Assembly (NCBI RefSeq): GCF_003073045.1
Contig: NC_037590.1
Location: forward strand, 40,664,751 to 40,728,750
Source of the DNA: Pomacea canaliculata
Lineage: Eukaryota; Mollusca; Gastropoda; Architaenioglossa; Ampullariidae
Direction of reading: 5' to 3'
DNA: 64,000 bases
Shown: piece after piece, positions 50,920 through 64,000 of the stretch
Numbering within the stretch: the stretch's first letter is position 1
Layout: the number at the start of each line of letters is the position of its first letter
Position numbers and translations under genes: made by a program
The notes under the pieces: generated by a model
What the model was told of the DNA's origin: nothing
Database searches by the model: none
Seen by the model: the letters and a program-made list of their open reading frames with translations, nothing else

Positions 50920-53900
50920 CATCAGCATCACAGTTTCTTTGCTAATTGGAATGAATCCTCCAGCCTACCCAGATACCATTGAAACATTTTATAAACGTTT
51001 CAAAAACGCTAACACTGTTGTAATTGTGTTAAAGTTTTAAATGAAACAAGTTAGAAAAATTTAGCAAACATTTAAAAAAATTAAAAATTTTAAAATAATA
51101 AACATTAAATTAAGTTATTCACAATTCTCACAAACAATATTTTTAAAGACTCGCTAGGTGTGAGATTTTAAAATCATTGCGGTTTGTGCTCCATAACTAT
51201 ATATTTCACCTCCACTTGATATAAAATCCTGCTTGAAGAATGAAGAGGCGCTTTTTTGTGATAGTAAATCCCGTTGCCATATGTAGGATCATAAAATTAT
51301 ATCTTGTTTGTACTTTTTATACATATATTTTAAAATCAGCAGATAACAGGAAAATATTCAGACAACATAACAAAGCCAAATTGTTATCATTGTAAAACTA
51401 GACTGACATACAAGCTGAACTTTTCTTGGAGATATTAAATCTTATTTGACTGAAATTTGTTCACTAACAGCAATCTAAAGCTTTTTTTTTCACTCTGGGT
51501 GATGTTCGCAAACCACACAACAAGGCTATTTTTTGACATTTTGATTTTCACACCGGAAGGATTAATGTCGCTCAGAGCAAGAAGTCTGTAAAGTTTTCCT
51601 TGTTTTGTTTATTTCTTGCTCGTACAGATGGAAGAAATCAGATCTCAGGCCGTTCACCCCGTATCCATGACAGTGGCGTAGGAACCAGGGTAGCAAGGGG
51701 AGCAGCCTCCCCTTCAAAAACAGATTCTGTGGGGGGCAAGAATATCCCCCAAATGCTTGAGATGTGATTCATCGCAAAATACAAAAAGGTAAAGGAACCT
51801 AGAGAGAGAGAGACGAATGATAAATCTTTATTTACGAGGGCAACAGGATCAGCAAAACTTGTGATTTTTTTTTTTTACATCTTACCCTTGAGCTGAAGAA
51901 AGGAAAAAGAAGCACTACTACACTACACAACAAAGTCATTCATCAAAGAAGACAGGATGTGTGTTTTTGAGGGGTGAGGGTAGGTGGGTGCACACTGATT
52001 TACAAACCTTGTGATTGCAATGTAACAGGGCGAGTAATTTTTCAATGAGTTTTGTTCCTTAATAAGTGCTGCTTTGTCGTTTAACACTGCATGCAGCCTA
52101 TGTTGTGATGCTACTAACGTGTACCCGGCGCACGTGCGTGCATAGTTATACTCGTGTACCTCCTTTTTTTTTTTCTTCTTAATGTGCGAGTGCGAAAGTC
52201 GTTCACTGTGAGCTCGGAGTTTGCCCCTACCTTCCCCACCTCCCATCTTCCTACACCACTGTAAGAAGAGAAACAGACTGGTATCTGATCAAGGAGTTAT
52301 ATATTTATGTAACTCCGTGTATCTAATAATCGTAAAGGACGGCCAGTGACCAGTCGTTCACTTCTGTTCATGTCGACTGATGGAGGCGGGAGGAGTTTCT
52401 GTACCAGTGCATGTCACTCGGTGCGCCCTCCAGCTCAGTGCGACGATCTAATTCTGGAACGCTGGAACCGTCCTTCTCAGTATTGACGGAACACATTACC
52501 GGGTACATCTTTGTTCTATTCAACGGCTGGATGAATGCTGTGAGACTAAAACTAGCTGCCATTGACCGAAGGTGTTTTTTTTTTTTTTTTTTTTTTGGAG
52601 AGTTGTTGGGGGAAATGGTACCTCCAGTTTGGTAACCGGGTGGAGAAACATAGCACTTGGCTCGTTTTTTCTGTCGAGTGTCATCGACTCTCATTTTTGA
52701 GTGTGCCTTTCAACAGTATTTCAAAGGTATATACTCTTCGCTTTTTTCACTCAGCAGACACATAAGAAGGTATTTGTAATATCGGTAAAATGACAGGTAA
52801 ACTACACAGATTTCACTGCAGTCTGTTTTTATCATCGCTTTTTCTTCTTTCTGATCAAAACATCTCTCTATTGTTTGCTAGTTTTTATTTTTACTTTTTG
52901 TCTTAAAAAAAAAAAAATCCATCTGTGCGCTGCTCACGGCGCTCCTAGACAAGAAGAGAGAGTTCACTTGTTGACAAGCGTGGAATCGTCCGCCCGAGGT
53001 TTGGCGTGTTCACGCCGCCCCTCGCCGCTGGCTTCGAATTTTGCTGTCGACAACCATTTCCACGAACAGGGAAAACGCAGCTGCGAGCAATAAATGTTAA
53101 AAGTTTCTTAACTGAGTGACCCTCCGAGCGAATAAACTCTAAAGGACTACACGAACCCTCTTCCGATGCTCTCTGGTCCTTACAAGGAATCTCTTCTGAA
53201 AATTCACTAGCCCGCTGTATGTGTGTATATATATATGTTTGAAAATATAAGTGTTTTTAGTCCATTCAACGTTGCATACACACACACATAGTTTTCATGA
53301 TGATGGAAAATTCTTACTCGATCGAACTGTCGAAGACCAACGCTGGAAGGTGAGCGCAACTCATTCAACAAGGCATGAGATGGTCTGTCGCAAGTCCTTA
53401 TTCGAGTACTTATATATTCAGTACAAAACATGAGCAAGCTGCCAGTGGACGGGTAATTAATTTTCGCTGGTTGCATTATTAGCTCGTCAGCCTTGTGTGG
53501 TAATATGTCGGGTCTGTTAAACGTGGGCGGATGGAGAGTACGCGCCAACTCTAGCAACTTCTTCGGTCCCAGGGTAACACGTGGGCGGTGGTGCTGCAGA
53601 CTCGCCAGTTCTGGCATTGAAGCTGAAGGCTGAAGTTCGGTAAGAAATGTGGTTTGCGTGTTTGGCAGGGTTCAAATTTGCTACAATTAAAACAAATTAT
53701 GTGCTTGCACGCACCATATCTAGCTGCTACTGTTTGCTATCGCCACCTTTTTCTGCATCTTTGTATGGGGCGAGGGTCTGCAAGAATGCAAGAACCTTTC
53801 GTATTACTGGGGTGAGTTCAATGCCAGGAACTATTTCCCCAAAGCTGAGTATGTTCCCAGATCAAAGTTCATGAGGTAAACGTTCGACCAGGCATTACTT

Positions 53901-54944
53901 TCAAGGTCAAGGTTGTGAAGATGAATGTCCAAGTGCATTCGTAATCAACGTATGGTCCAGCTGTCCTTTTGACAGTAGCCTTGACAATGTAAGCAAAGCC
54001 ATGTATATTTTTTATATTTTCGTTATCTTTTTATATGTATGATTACATTTTAACCTTTTAATCCTCGAGAACTGGGTTGTGGTGCAAGCCTTACTTATTC
54101 ATATTTATATAAATGCGTGTACTTAATTTCCCTCAGTCACGTGAGAGATTTTTTTTAATACTCTTTTATACCTACATACAAGCGGTCATGGTTATACATG
54201 TACCAAGTTTTTGCCAGTATGAGATCGTTATGCGGCATCTTCAGGGATCCAGGTGCGCAGAAAGCCGTCAACCTCTCTACCGAATGAAGATAGAAAAGAA
54301 GCTTTCGAGAGATCTCCCTGAGCACACCAAAGAATAAAGTGGATAGCTCCTGAGACAAAGCAAGCTAGACTGTGTTCTGACAAAAGGACTAGCCGGACAC
54401 TTTATGTCCTCAAAGAAATGTTGACTGCGCTTGTAAAGTTTTCGGAAGCGACTTTAGGAGTGAAGGAAAGTTTGTGCTCATCAAAGACGTGGACGATGTG
54501 GAGAACTTGCTTGAATCCACGACTTTCAGGCTTATCCAGGCTCTTCCTGACGACGCAAGGCCCTTAGTCGATGCCCATCATGCCAAACATTTCTAATTTC
54601 GATTACCTGTCGCAGAAAACGACTGTCGTATGAAGAATCAGCATATTTTGGGAAGTTTAAGCATGGGAATCCTAACTGTTCACATTCTAACTTCTAACGC
54701 CATACATGCAAGAGTTCATGCTAAGGAGCCGTTGCCATAACAGCGAGCTTGTGAAGTCACCGGAAATGAATTCCTGACCAATTTCTAAAAAACTTTTAAG
54801 AACAGGTTGTGTTTGGTGGTGTTTAACTCTGTTCCGACGAGTGAGGCTGTAAGGCTGACCTAGAAATTGGGATGCTAAAGGCCTGTGTTGCACGAACTGA
54901 ATCCGGTCACTGGAAAAACAAACAAGTTGGCCTTCTGGTGGTGG
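50920..54944. other. Intergenic, no gene recognised
   Basis: No recognised coding region. A segment beginning CAGTGGCGTAGGAACCAGGG at 51671 looks like the 5' end of a common invertebrate DNA repeat, but no matching inverted end was found. An ATCTTTATTTACGAGGGC stretch near 51823 resembles an antisense retroelement tail. Poly-T runs occur near 51866 and 52574. An open segment at 54392-54592 is discussed in the findings. Confidence 0.4.
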
Positions 54945-55340
54945 GGTTGTGCGCATGCGCGACCGTGCTTTTATGCACGTACTTAACGTGGGCGCGTTCT
55001 GTGCATTCATAGATGCACGTGTTCGCGTAGGTTCTAAGAATTTTGTTCTATTATCAGGTAAGTCTCGGGGGAAAATGAGATCTCGAGTAAAGTGGTACAA
55101 TGGCGGACTGGAGCAGTGGGAGATGTGCGCAGTTGGCTCCTGTCGCTCATGCACCAACGCCTACTGGGTGTTGTTGGCATGCGGTTGTTTGTCTCCCCCC
55201 CCCCCAAGTTTTCGTGACGTAACGATAATTTCCTCGCGCATGCGTCTTCTCTGCAGCGGTCCATGCAACCCATCTAACATTCTCTCGGGTGCTTGCATCG
55301 CTCCTCGTGCCAGCGCTACGTTCAGCCACCCCTCGGTAAG
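54945..55340. promoter_or_regulatory. Orphan CpG-rich promoter-like patch with NRF1 sites
   Basis: It contains a perfect NRF1 palindrome GCGCATGCGC at 54951-54960, a second near-perfect copy GCGCATGCGT at 55237-55246, and CGTGACGTAACG (CRE-like) at about 55213. CpG is frequent here against an AT-rich background. Donor-like sites CAGGTAAGTC near 55056 and CGGTAAGTTG near 55334 face the plus strand. No coding exon could be tied to it, so a non-coding or distant gene start is possible. Confidence 0.4.
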
Positions 55341-56189
55341 TTGGGCGTGACTGGTGCAGACAAATAAAGTGCATTTTTCCTGTACCTACATCATGTCTTA
55401 TTGTTTACCATGGTGTAGCGCTCACGGACCAGAATGTATGTTGCAATGCATCCAAAGTGAATTCTACACTTTTTTTTCACTCCTTTCCCATCGATGCTCT
55501 TTTGCTTTTGTGTTATCTCAGTTAATTAAGGTAAGCAGCGCATCGGCAGTCGAGCATACTTCTCACTAGTCCCTGTAGCTGCTGCAGACCAACAGGTATT
55601 AAAAAACAAAAACAAACCCACACAGTTAATTAGGATGCCTCGCGTAAAGTCAGAACGTTAGAAAAATTGCATGCCATTTTAGAAGTTTTGATGTACATGC
55701 ACATGTGATAGAGAGAGGTGGGGAGAGAGACTAACAGACAGATACTTCTTTATTGCAGTTAGACAAATGCTCTTTGACAAGCATAATATGTAATGTCAGT
55801 ACCAATCATGCAAGATCAATAAAACAGATACGGAATCACATAATTGAAAAGGGCCATCCGCCACTGTAAACTAATTAACGTGAAGTCATGACACAATGAT
55901 TCCAAACGAACATACATACAAAACTGTGCGGATATGAAGTCTAATGAAACAAAACATTCTTCGGCGCTATTTCAACGAGCTTAACCATTAAGTCAATGTC
56001 ATAGAGATGGACCTCGCTAAACTGAGAGAGACAGAGAGGGAGAGGGGAGGAAAAGCGAGGGAGAAGAGGTTTTCTTTATAATCCATCACACGGTATAGCT
56101 ACAATAATAATATAAAAAAAAACCCTCGCTCTGCACCTGTGTTTCATTACGTGCGAAGTGCGTTACCAAATCAAGTTGTCGCCGTCCAA

Positions 56190-56203
56190 CCATGACGTCA
56201 TGG
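56190..56203. promoter_or_regulatory. 14-bp palindrome containing a CRE (CCATGACGTCATGG)
   Basis: A perfect palindrome centred on TGACGTCA, at the edge of a GC- and CpG-rich patch (56160-56480). It is a good match for CREB/ATF binding. No recognisable gene starts nearby. Confidence 0.4.
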
Positions 56204-57899
56204 CGCCCGCCCTTAGACTGCCAGCTCTTGTGGAACAAAACTGCGAGCAAAATCGACGTGCAGACAATTGGACGCTTGGCGGTCGGGGGAAGTGAAAGAA
56301 CAAGCAGCGATGTTCAGAGGATGGGGGTGGCTACAGCGCAGGGAGTGAGAGAGAGAAACCCTGCTGCGGCAGCAGCGCCATCGATGCCCTGACGGCACCT
56401 GAGCTGAAGCCTGCAGGACGCGCGAGACACTTGCATCATGTTGACACTGTCCTGACACAAGTGGGGCGGGCGCGTGCCAGACGTACCGACCGCATATACT
56501 TAACCCATTCTCTCCACAACCCTTCCACTCACCCGACAAATTTTTTTAAAAAGAAGTTTACGCCATGCGCTGAAATGAAACAGGTTTCATATTGCATAGC
56601 AGAAGCATGTGCAAGTATGAACGCAGTCAAAATAATAGTCGATTCAGTTTCATCGTGTAATTAACCCTTTTGGTTTTGACCCGATCCATTTGCTTGATAT
56701 TTTTTGTCAAAGGGGTTACGTGTCGAAAAAAGACTTTTGCTAATCAGATCATTGTTTATTAAAAAATGAGTGATTTACAATAATAATTGTTTGGTTTTTT
56801 TTTTTTGTTGTTATAGCTACTATCACTATCACATACTGTTATATGTTACAGCGTTATTCCTCTGCGATTATGCACGCCCTGTGACTTGGCAGCCGTTGCC
56901 GTGGAATGAAAAGGTTAAAGTTGCCTCCAGATTTTCCTGGTTCTAGCCACATGATCCGTCTAGCATTATTCAATGAAGCAGTGCCATGAAACAAAAATAC
57001 ATAATAAAGCCCTGAACTTTTTGAGAAACCGGAAAGTACCAATTGAAAATCCGCACCCACTTGAGTCAATATGTACAGATGGAAGCACCTACTCGTTTCG
57101 TAATGATTTGATATCTACCCATCAGCGTAGCTGTAGACACCGTCTCAGCTCTCTGTCTTTGAAAAAAAAAAATGCCAGTGAAATGGGGCTAGGGAACTAA
57201 CTGGGAATGCAAGACGGAACAATCGAAGCTTATCTCGTGCAGCGAGGCGGGAAATCTACTTGCACGTAACACGATTCAGCTGACAGCCAGTAATAAATTT
57301 TTAATACGTGTACAGTTTGCCAGTAGGTGCTGCACTAGTGTCAAAAAAGAAAGAAAGAAAAAGCGTTTGATTCGACTCCAGCCCTGCGAGCAGAACATCA
57401 GTGCTGTAATCACAGTGTTTGATCCAAGGCAGCGGTTCAAAGAGCTGTCTCAACTGATGTGCGCCTAACACAATGAAGATTAATTTCCTCGTGTATAGGA
57501 AGCTTGAGAAGTAGATTTCCGCCCAGCGATTTTAAATAGAATCAAAAAAGCAGGTGAAGGTGGGGTGGGGGTTGTAGTAAAACTGCGATCGTGAGGTCAG
57601 AGCTCCATCTCCACTTCCTTGTCGCTGTAAGATGTTGGGGTACAGCTTCAGCAACCAGCCTTGCATCTCGTGGCGGGGATGCACGCCCTGTCTTTCACAA
57701 CGGGGGGCGCCGATCGATTAAAGAGAACTGCAAGCCAGGCAAATAATGACGGAAAAGAAAAGCACAACACCACACACGAACGACTAGAGGAAGGCAAGTT
57801 CAGAAGGAATTCATCTTTATACATCCTTGGTAACGTAATAGTGCCGTAACCCTTCAGTCGCTGTGAAGAGACACGTGAAAGACTGAAACGTTGGGCAGC

Positions 57900-58050
57900 C
57901 TGTGGCTTTTTCTCTATTTACTTAGCTACTTTTCTGAGGACTCAACAGATAAATCCACTGACGGAAGTACACTGCGCAGCGCGGGAATCGAACCAGCACG
58001 TCTCCAAACTCTGACACCAGTGCCGTTATCACTGGACTATCCGCTTTCCC
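57900..58050 (-). mobile_element. tRNA-derived SINE
   Basis: On the minus strand an A box (TAGTCCAGTGATAACGG, 58039-58023) and a B box (GGTTCGATTCCC, 57994-57983) start 45 bases apart, the spacing of a tRNA gene's internal RNA polymerase III promoter. The flanks do not form an acceptor stem, so this is not a working tRNA. The downstream part (GTGTACTTCCGTCAG and on) would be the SINE body. Element ends are approximate; no target duplication was identified. Confidence 0.7.
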
Positions 58051-58055
58051 AGACC

Positions 58056-60386
58056 TTTTTAAGGATTAGGCGACGCACCTCGACATTGGAGCAGAGGGTC
58101 GTCAATTCAAGGCTACGCCCTTCGTCCATCCAGCATGATTAATTCGGGAAAGTAAGAGGAGGTGAAAGCAAAACGTTCGGCTACGCCCTCCGTACACCAT
58201 GTTAGACACAGTGAGCCACTTACAGTTCACATGCCACTGGGCTTATGGAATCCTTTTTTCTTGGTCTTATTGACACTGGTAGAAGTAGGAAGACTGGGAT
58301 AGATTACGAAACCGAACGACACCCATCATTTTGTATACTTTGTACTTTCGGGGTGATCCACGTCATTACACATATTCTGCGGGTTGTAATGTTCAATATG
58401 ATTGTAATGTGAAAGGTGAATGCATTTAGTATTACGTAAACAGACCGGTAGGTATGTATTTATTCATGCAAAATGCTATATAATGCCCATTTATATTTTT
58501 ATTTCTAAATATCTAGGCATTATCTAATTTGTCTTACGCAAGTTGTTATACACATACTTGTCGTGGTCATGTAAACCATCTTATACTTTCACGTTGGTTA
58601 GACACATGCATTTGCTGCACGTAGGTTCAAAGGAACACGGTTTTACCACTAAATGCCTCAACATATTTCAGGCAGTCATTATTGACATTTACCCCGGATT
58701 AAAGTGGCCATTTGAATGCATAACCTTACAAGCATCTCGCCACTGAACAGGGGAAATAATCAGCCTAACGCTATGGCTTTTTCTATCGCGATATGATCTC
58801 CCTTATTTGCACACGCCAACATTCGTCGCACATATTCCGCCAGTAGTAAATTAGTATTCAGAGAATTATTGCGCACGATGAAAATCTTTTACATACTCCT
58901 GGTGCCAAATCATTTCCAGACGCTTTTTATCTTGACGTGATTCAAAACTGCTACTTTAGATTTTTGTTCTAGTTTAAACGCATTGAATTATAACAGGGCT
59001 CACACAGGTCTGACCACATTGAAAATAAGGACCTTCTTAGGAGTTTTAAGGATCTGGAAATCTATTTTAAGGACATTTGAGGATGTTTTTGTAACATGCA
59101 GACAAAACTAACTTTACTTGAGTCAAAATGATGACCAAGGCCTAAAATCCCTCTGTACACAGTACTGTGGATTTCAAATTGCCATATTTGTTTCATTACA
59201 ATTCAAAAGTAAATGTACTTTTGCTGCAGTAGTATAGTAATAAGTTTATGTAAAATTAAGCACACATAAACATAAGGAAGTGCACATTATTAAGAGGTAA
59301 CAGACGACGTGATTAAATGACATAATCGTGCTGTGACATAAAGACGGTAAGCGAGCATTTCATGGGAACAAGCAGTCAGGCATTGATAAAATTATAACTC
59401 GTGTGAAATCAACTGGATTAATTAGTGTATCTGGCAATTTAAACATCACTTTTTTCTGTCTGTGACAGAGAAAAGCCTTTGTAATGGTATCCATTTCTAA
59501 AGCCAACAATTTGCAATTGGAACTTGCCATTCTCAAAGTTTTGAAAAACATTAGCAGTTATTGGCTATGAAGCTTATAATTTTTTCTATCACTTTCTACT
59601 AATTTTAATTTCTTTTAAACGTTAATATTTTAGGTTCTAAAGAACTACTTTTTAAAAAAAAATTCCTGCTTTAAAAAGATATTTCTGCTGCTATTCTTGT
59701 ACTGAGTCAAAAGGTAACAATATGAAAGAATTCCCATGGTTCACTGTGTACCTGTTACTTCCACCAGCCCTGCTTTTTGATCACTTTCATTAGCCCCCTT
59801 TAAAAACAGCAATAGTTATGTCCCCTAGATCCTGAAAAAATTGTACCTGGAGTGCAAAGGAATGTGTTCGCAAAAAAAAAAATAGAACCATTTTTTTTTA
59901 ACAAAGACTTCCGATTAAAAAAATTTTTTTTTTCAAAATGGGGCAGATCAAAGCAATATTGCCCTTAAAGTGTGCCCATGCCCACATGCAGTCAGGAATG
60001 AAATGAGAAGTGTAGTGCATATTGTATAAGCGAGATATACAAAACAGGGAAATAAATATTATGCGTTTACAGGTAGTAGCACGCAATTGCTGTTTGTCAA
60101 GTGGTGGTCATCATTAAGACCCGTCTTTTGCAATTTCAATGTTTTTAGGAAGTTTACATAGTTAATTCTTGTGACACTAAGTAATGCAGAGTTGGCTAAG
60201 GTGCCCAGATGCTAAGAGCTCATCGCACCTTCTCTATGGTATACTGAAAATAATGGGAGTTACTTTTCTACGGAAGCCTTTCAACTTCAAGCACACGACA
60301 CACTCAAGACTGGATCCTAGCATTAAACCAACCGAAGCAAACTGAATACTACTTCAAAACAGGGAAATACTTCCACAAGTCTGTGT
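58056..60386. other. Intergenic, no gene recognised
   Basis: AT-rich, with homopolymer A/T runs near 59650, 59870 and 59920. Short open frames look random and no transposon or RNA gene is recognised. It separates the 3' end of RPS2 from the SINE. Confidence 0.5.
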
Positions 60387-60392
60387 TTATTT
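60387..60392 (-). terminator. RPS2 polyadenylation signal AATAAA
   Basis: AATAAA on the minus strand lies 24 bases after the RPS2 stop codon and is followed by CACAGACTTGTGG. Very short 3' UTRs are normal for ribosomal protein mRNAs. Confidence 0.75.
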
Positions 60393-60415
60393 TCAAGACT
60401 TTTTTTTTTAAACAT

Positions 60416-62751
<2,336 letters not shown>

Positions 62752-62935
62752 GTCTGAGCAATAGATTTGTTTGTATCACGGTTTGTCAAACCTCCATTGC
62801 ATATATATTCAAAATAAATAAATTAAAAATTACAGCAACATCTAAACTACATTTTTGCTTAAATATGGGACACGAGAACTTATTTCTATAGTGAAGATTA
62901 ATCAGATTCCAAAGTACAAATGGTATCCTTCTTAC

Positions 62936-62975
62936 TTGCTTAGGCGTGATGACTTGAAAAGACCCACTTCCGGTA
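62936..62975 (-). promoter_or_regulatory. RPS2: RPS2 core promoter and TOP leader exon
   Basis: On the minus strand CCGGAAGTGGGTCTTTTC joins an ETS-type site (CCGGAAGT) to a pyrimidine tract where transcription probably starts (about 62961, CTTTTC). That start would give a 5'-terminal oligopyrimidine mRNA, as expected for a ribosomal protein under TOR control. A 26-base non-coding exon would run to 62936, where GTAAGA begins intron 1; the acceptor CAG ends at 62754, two bases before the ATG. Confidence 0.65.
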
Positions 62976-63244
62976 TTGGACAGGGGAGCTAACTGTCTTG
63001 AAAAGATTCTAGTTCCTCCCCTACAAAATGATAAAATGCACAAATACAAAAACATTATTTTTCATTTGTGTTTATCAGTTATCCTATTGTATCAAACTTA
63101 TTATAACATAAGTGAAGACTATTCTTTAAAAAAGTAGTAGCAATATATGCCATTTTGTGTAGAAGGTTGAAGCAGTGGCGTGTTGCAGAGGGCGATTGTC
63201 TCTAGCCGACTCCGCGTGTCTGTGTACATTATCTACTAGTGCTC

Positions 63245-64000
63245 ATGTGGCGAGTGCGGGTGGCAACACTGTTTACCTCTTGTATAACAGAAGCATTTTA
63301 TCTACAAGAAAAAAGGATGGCATCGACGTATGTCAGATGCATTCAAGGGGAGGAGAAGATGCAGATTACTCTGGAATATGGTCATGAAGGAGGCACGTCG
63401 CGCGCATACAATCTAGATCGAAAACAGACCGAAGAAGTGGGCACAGCACTTAACAGACTAAAAGTAAATCTTGCCAAGAATTTATTCAAAAAAAAGAAAA
63501 AGAAGAAAAATGTAGTTGCAGGTCTTACTGGTGGAGAAAACAAAGAGGTAGATGCTGAAAATACATTAAATGTGGTCATTGTTAATTCTTGTGGACGAAA
63601 AGTGGATGAAACGATTCCCAACCAGGTGGCATGGGCAGAGGGAAACAAACTGATGATTGGAGACACCCACGTACCCATCATTGTGAACCCCCCAACTGTT
63701 AAGTTGCTACCCTTGCCTTCCTCTATTATGGCAGGGTTCCCAATATTTCCTAGATTTGAGCTGGAGTTCGCAGACCTACAACAGAGTACATTCACCTGGC
63801 AAAAAGAAGATGTCTCACCAGTAGAAGAAGGAGCTGGAGTAGCAACAGAAGGTCACCCTGTCATAAAGAGCACACACCCGATCTACACCCCAGATGCAGG
63901 AGACATAGGGTGTCGACTGAAACTTACTTGTGTGCCTGGCAGGACAGGCCGTAGAGGCAGAGAAGACTGTGTTGTGTCTGATGAAGTACGGCCAGGTCCG
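63245..64000 (+). CDS. PDE12: 2',5'-phosphodiesterase 12 (mitochondrial poly(A) exonuclease), 5' part
   Basis: A frame open from 63206 to the window end; from the ATG at 63245 it gives 252 residues, all upstream of the catalytic domain. Residues 1-15 (MWRVRVATLFTSCIT) are basic and hydroxylated without acids, like a mitochondrial presequence. The following part, YVRCIQGEEKMQITLEYGH, a lysine run (KKKKKKK, 82-88 region), PRFELEFADLQQSTFTWQKE, and YTPDAGDIGCRLKLTCVPG, matches the N-terminal domain of PDE12. In animals the enzyme removes poly(A) from mitochondrial RNAs and degrades 2-5A oligoadenylates; its EEP-type nuclease domain would lie beyond 64000. No intron is seen yet. A second ATG at 63317 (Met25) has a much better start context and could give a shorter form. 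The gene is divergent from RPS2, 284 bases from its presumed start site. Confidence 0.85.
   Translation, partial: MWRVRVATLFTSCITEAFYLQEKRMASTYVRCIQGEEKMQITLEYGHEGGTSRAYNLDRKQTEEVGTALNRLKVNLAKNLFKKKKKKKNVVAGLTGGENKEVDAENTLNVVIVNSCGRKVDETIPNQVAWAEGNKLMIGDTHVPIIVNPPTVKLLPLPSSIMAGFPIFPRFELEFADLQQSTFTWQKEDVSPVEEGAGVATEGHPVIKSTHPIYTPDAGDIGCRLKLTCVPGRTGRRGREDCVVSDEVRPGP

Noticed and set aside
51671-51790. Possible DNA transposon beginning CAGTGGCGTAGGAACC
   Set aside because: The start resembles common invertebrate repeat ends, but no inverted partner or target duplication was found, so it is only mentioned in the intergenic entry.
57960-58045. Candidate functional tRNA gene
   Set aside because: A and B boxes are present with correct spacing, but the acceptor arms do not pair and the 3' side continues into SINE-like sequence.
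63175-63387. 70-codon frame overlapping the PDE12 start
   Set aside because: A different frame from the PDE12 coding sequence and unlike any protein; the PDE12 frame explains the region.

Overview
This window is nuclear DNA from an animal. Genes are split by many GT-AG introns, there is no operon-like packing, and fragments of LINE, hAT and Tigger elements are scattered through it. The protein sequences (calcineurin A, RPS2, PDE12) are closer to invertebrate than vertebrate forms. The mix of simple repeats and LINE types suggests a lophotrochozoan, most likely a gastropod or other mollusc; that placement is inference.

Layout. (1) 1-2677: end of a Tigger-type DNA transposon, then gene-poor sequence leading to a GC-rich promoter with a CTCF-like site. 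(2) 2678-5887 (+): three-exon gene for a small secreted, GPI-anchored Ly6/uPAR (three-finger) protein. (3) 5888-13596: probable 3' UTRs of two convergent genes and the space between. (4) 13597-39418 (-): calcineurin A catalytic subunit, 13 coding exons giving an uninterrupted 487-residue protein; its introns carry two LINE tails, a hAT MITE, a Tigger MITE and a degenerate minisatellite. (5) 39419-60386: about 21 kb with no recognisable protein gene, holding a collapsed RNase H-bearing LINE, a second hAT MITE, a long CA microsatellite, a tRNA-derived SINE and several CpG-rich promoter-like patches. (6) 60416-62961 (-): ribosomal protein RPS2, five coding exons plus a short TOP-like leader exon. 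(7) 63245-64000 (+): 5' end of PDE12, a mitochondrial 2'-5' phosphodiesterase, divided from RPS2 by a compact head-to-head promoter and cut off by the window edge.

The genes are ordinary conserved or family-level animal genes and do not form one pathway. I found no novel multi-gene system. The points most worth a second look are a tandem duplication in RPS2 that copied the intron 2/exon 3 splice junction and lost the acceptor AG in one copy, two possible PDE12 starts that would change its targeting, a short upstream ORF overlapping the calcineurin start, and promoter-like patches inside the 21 kb gene-free stretch. All exon boundaries were read by hand from splice signals, reading phase and remembered family sequence; none was checked against transcripts.
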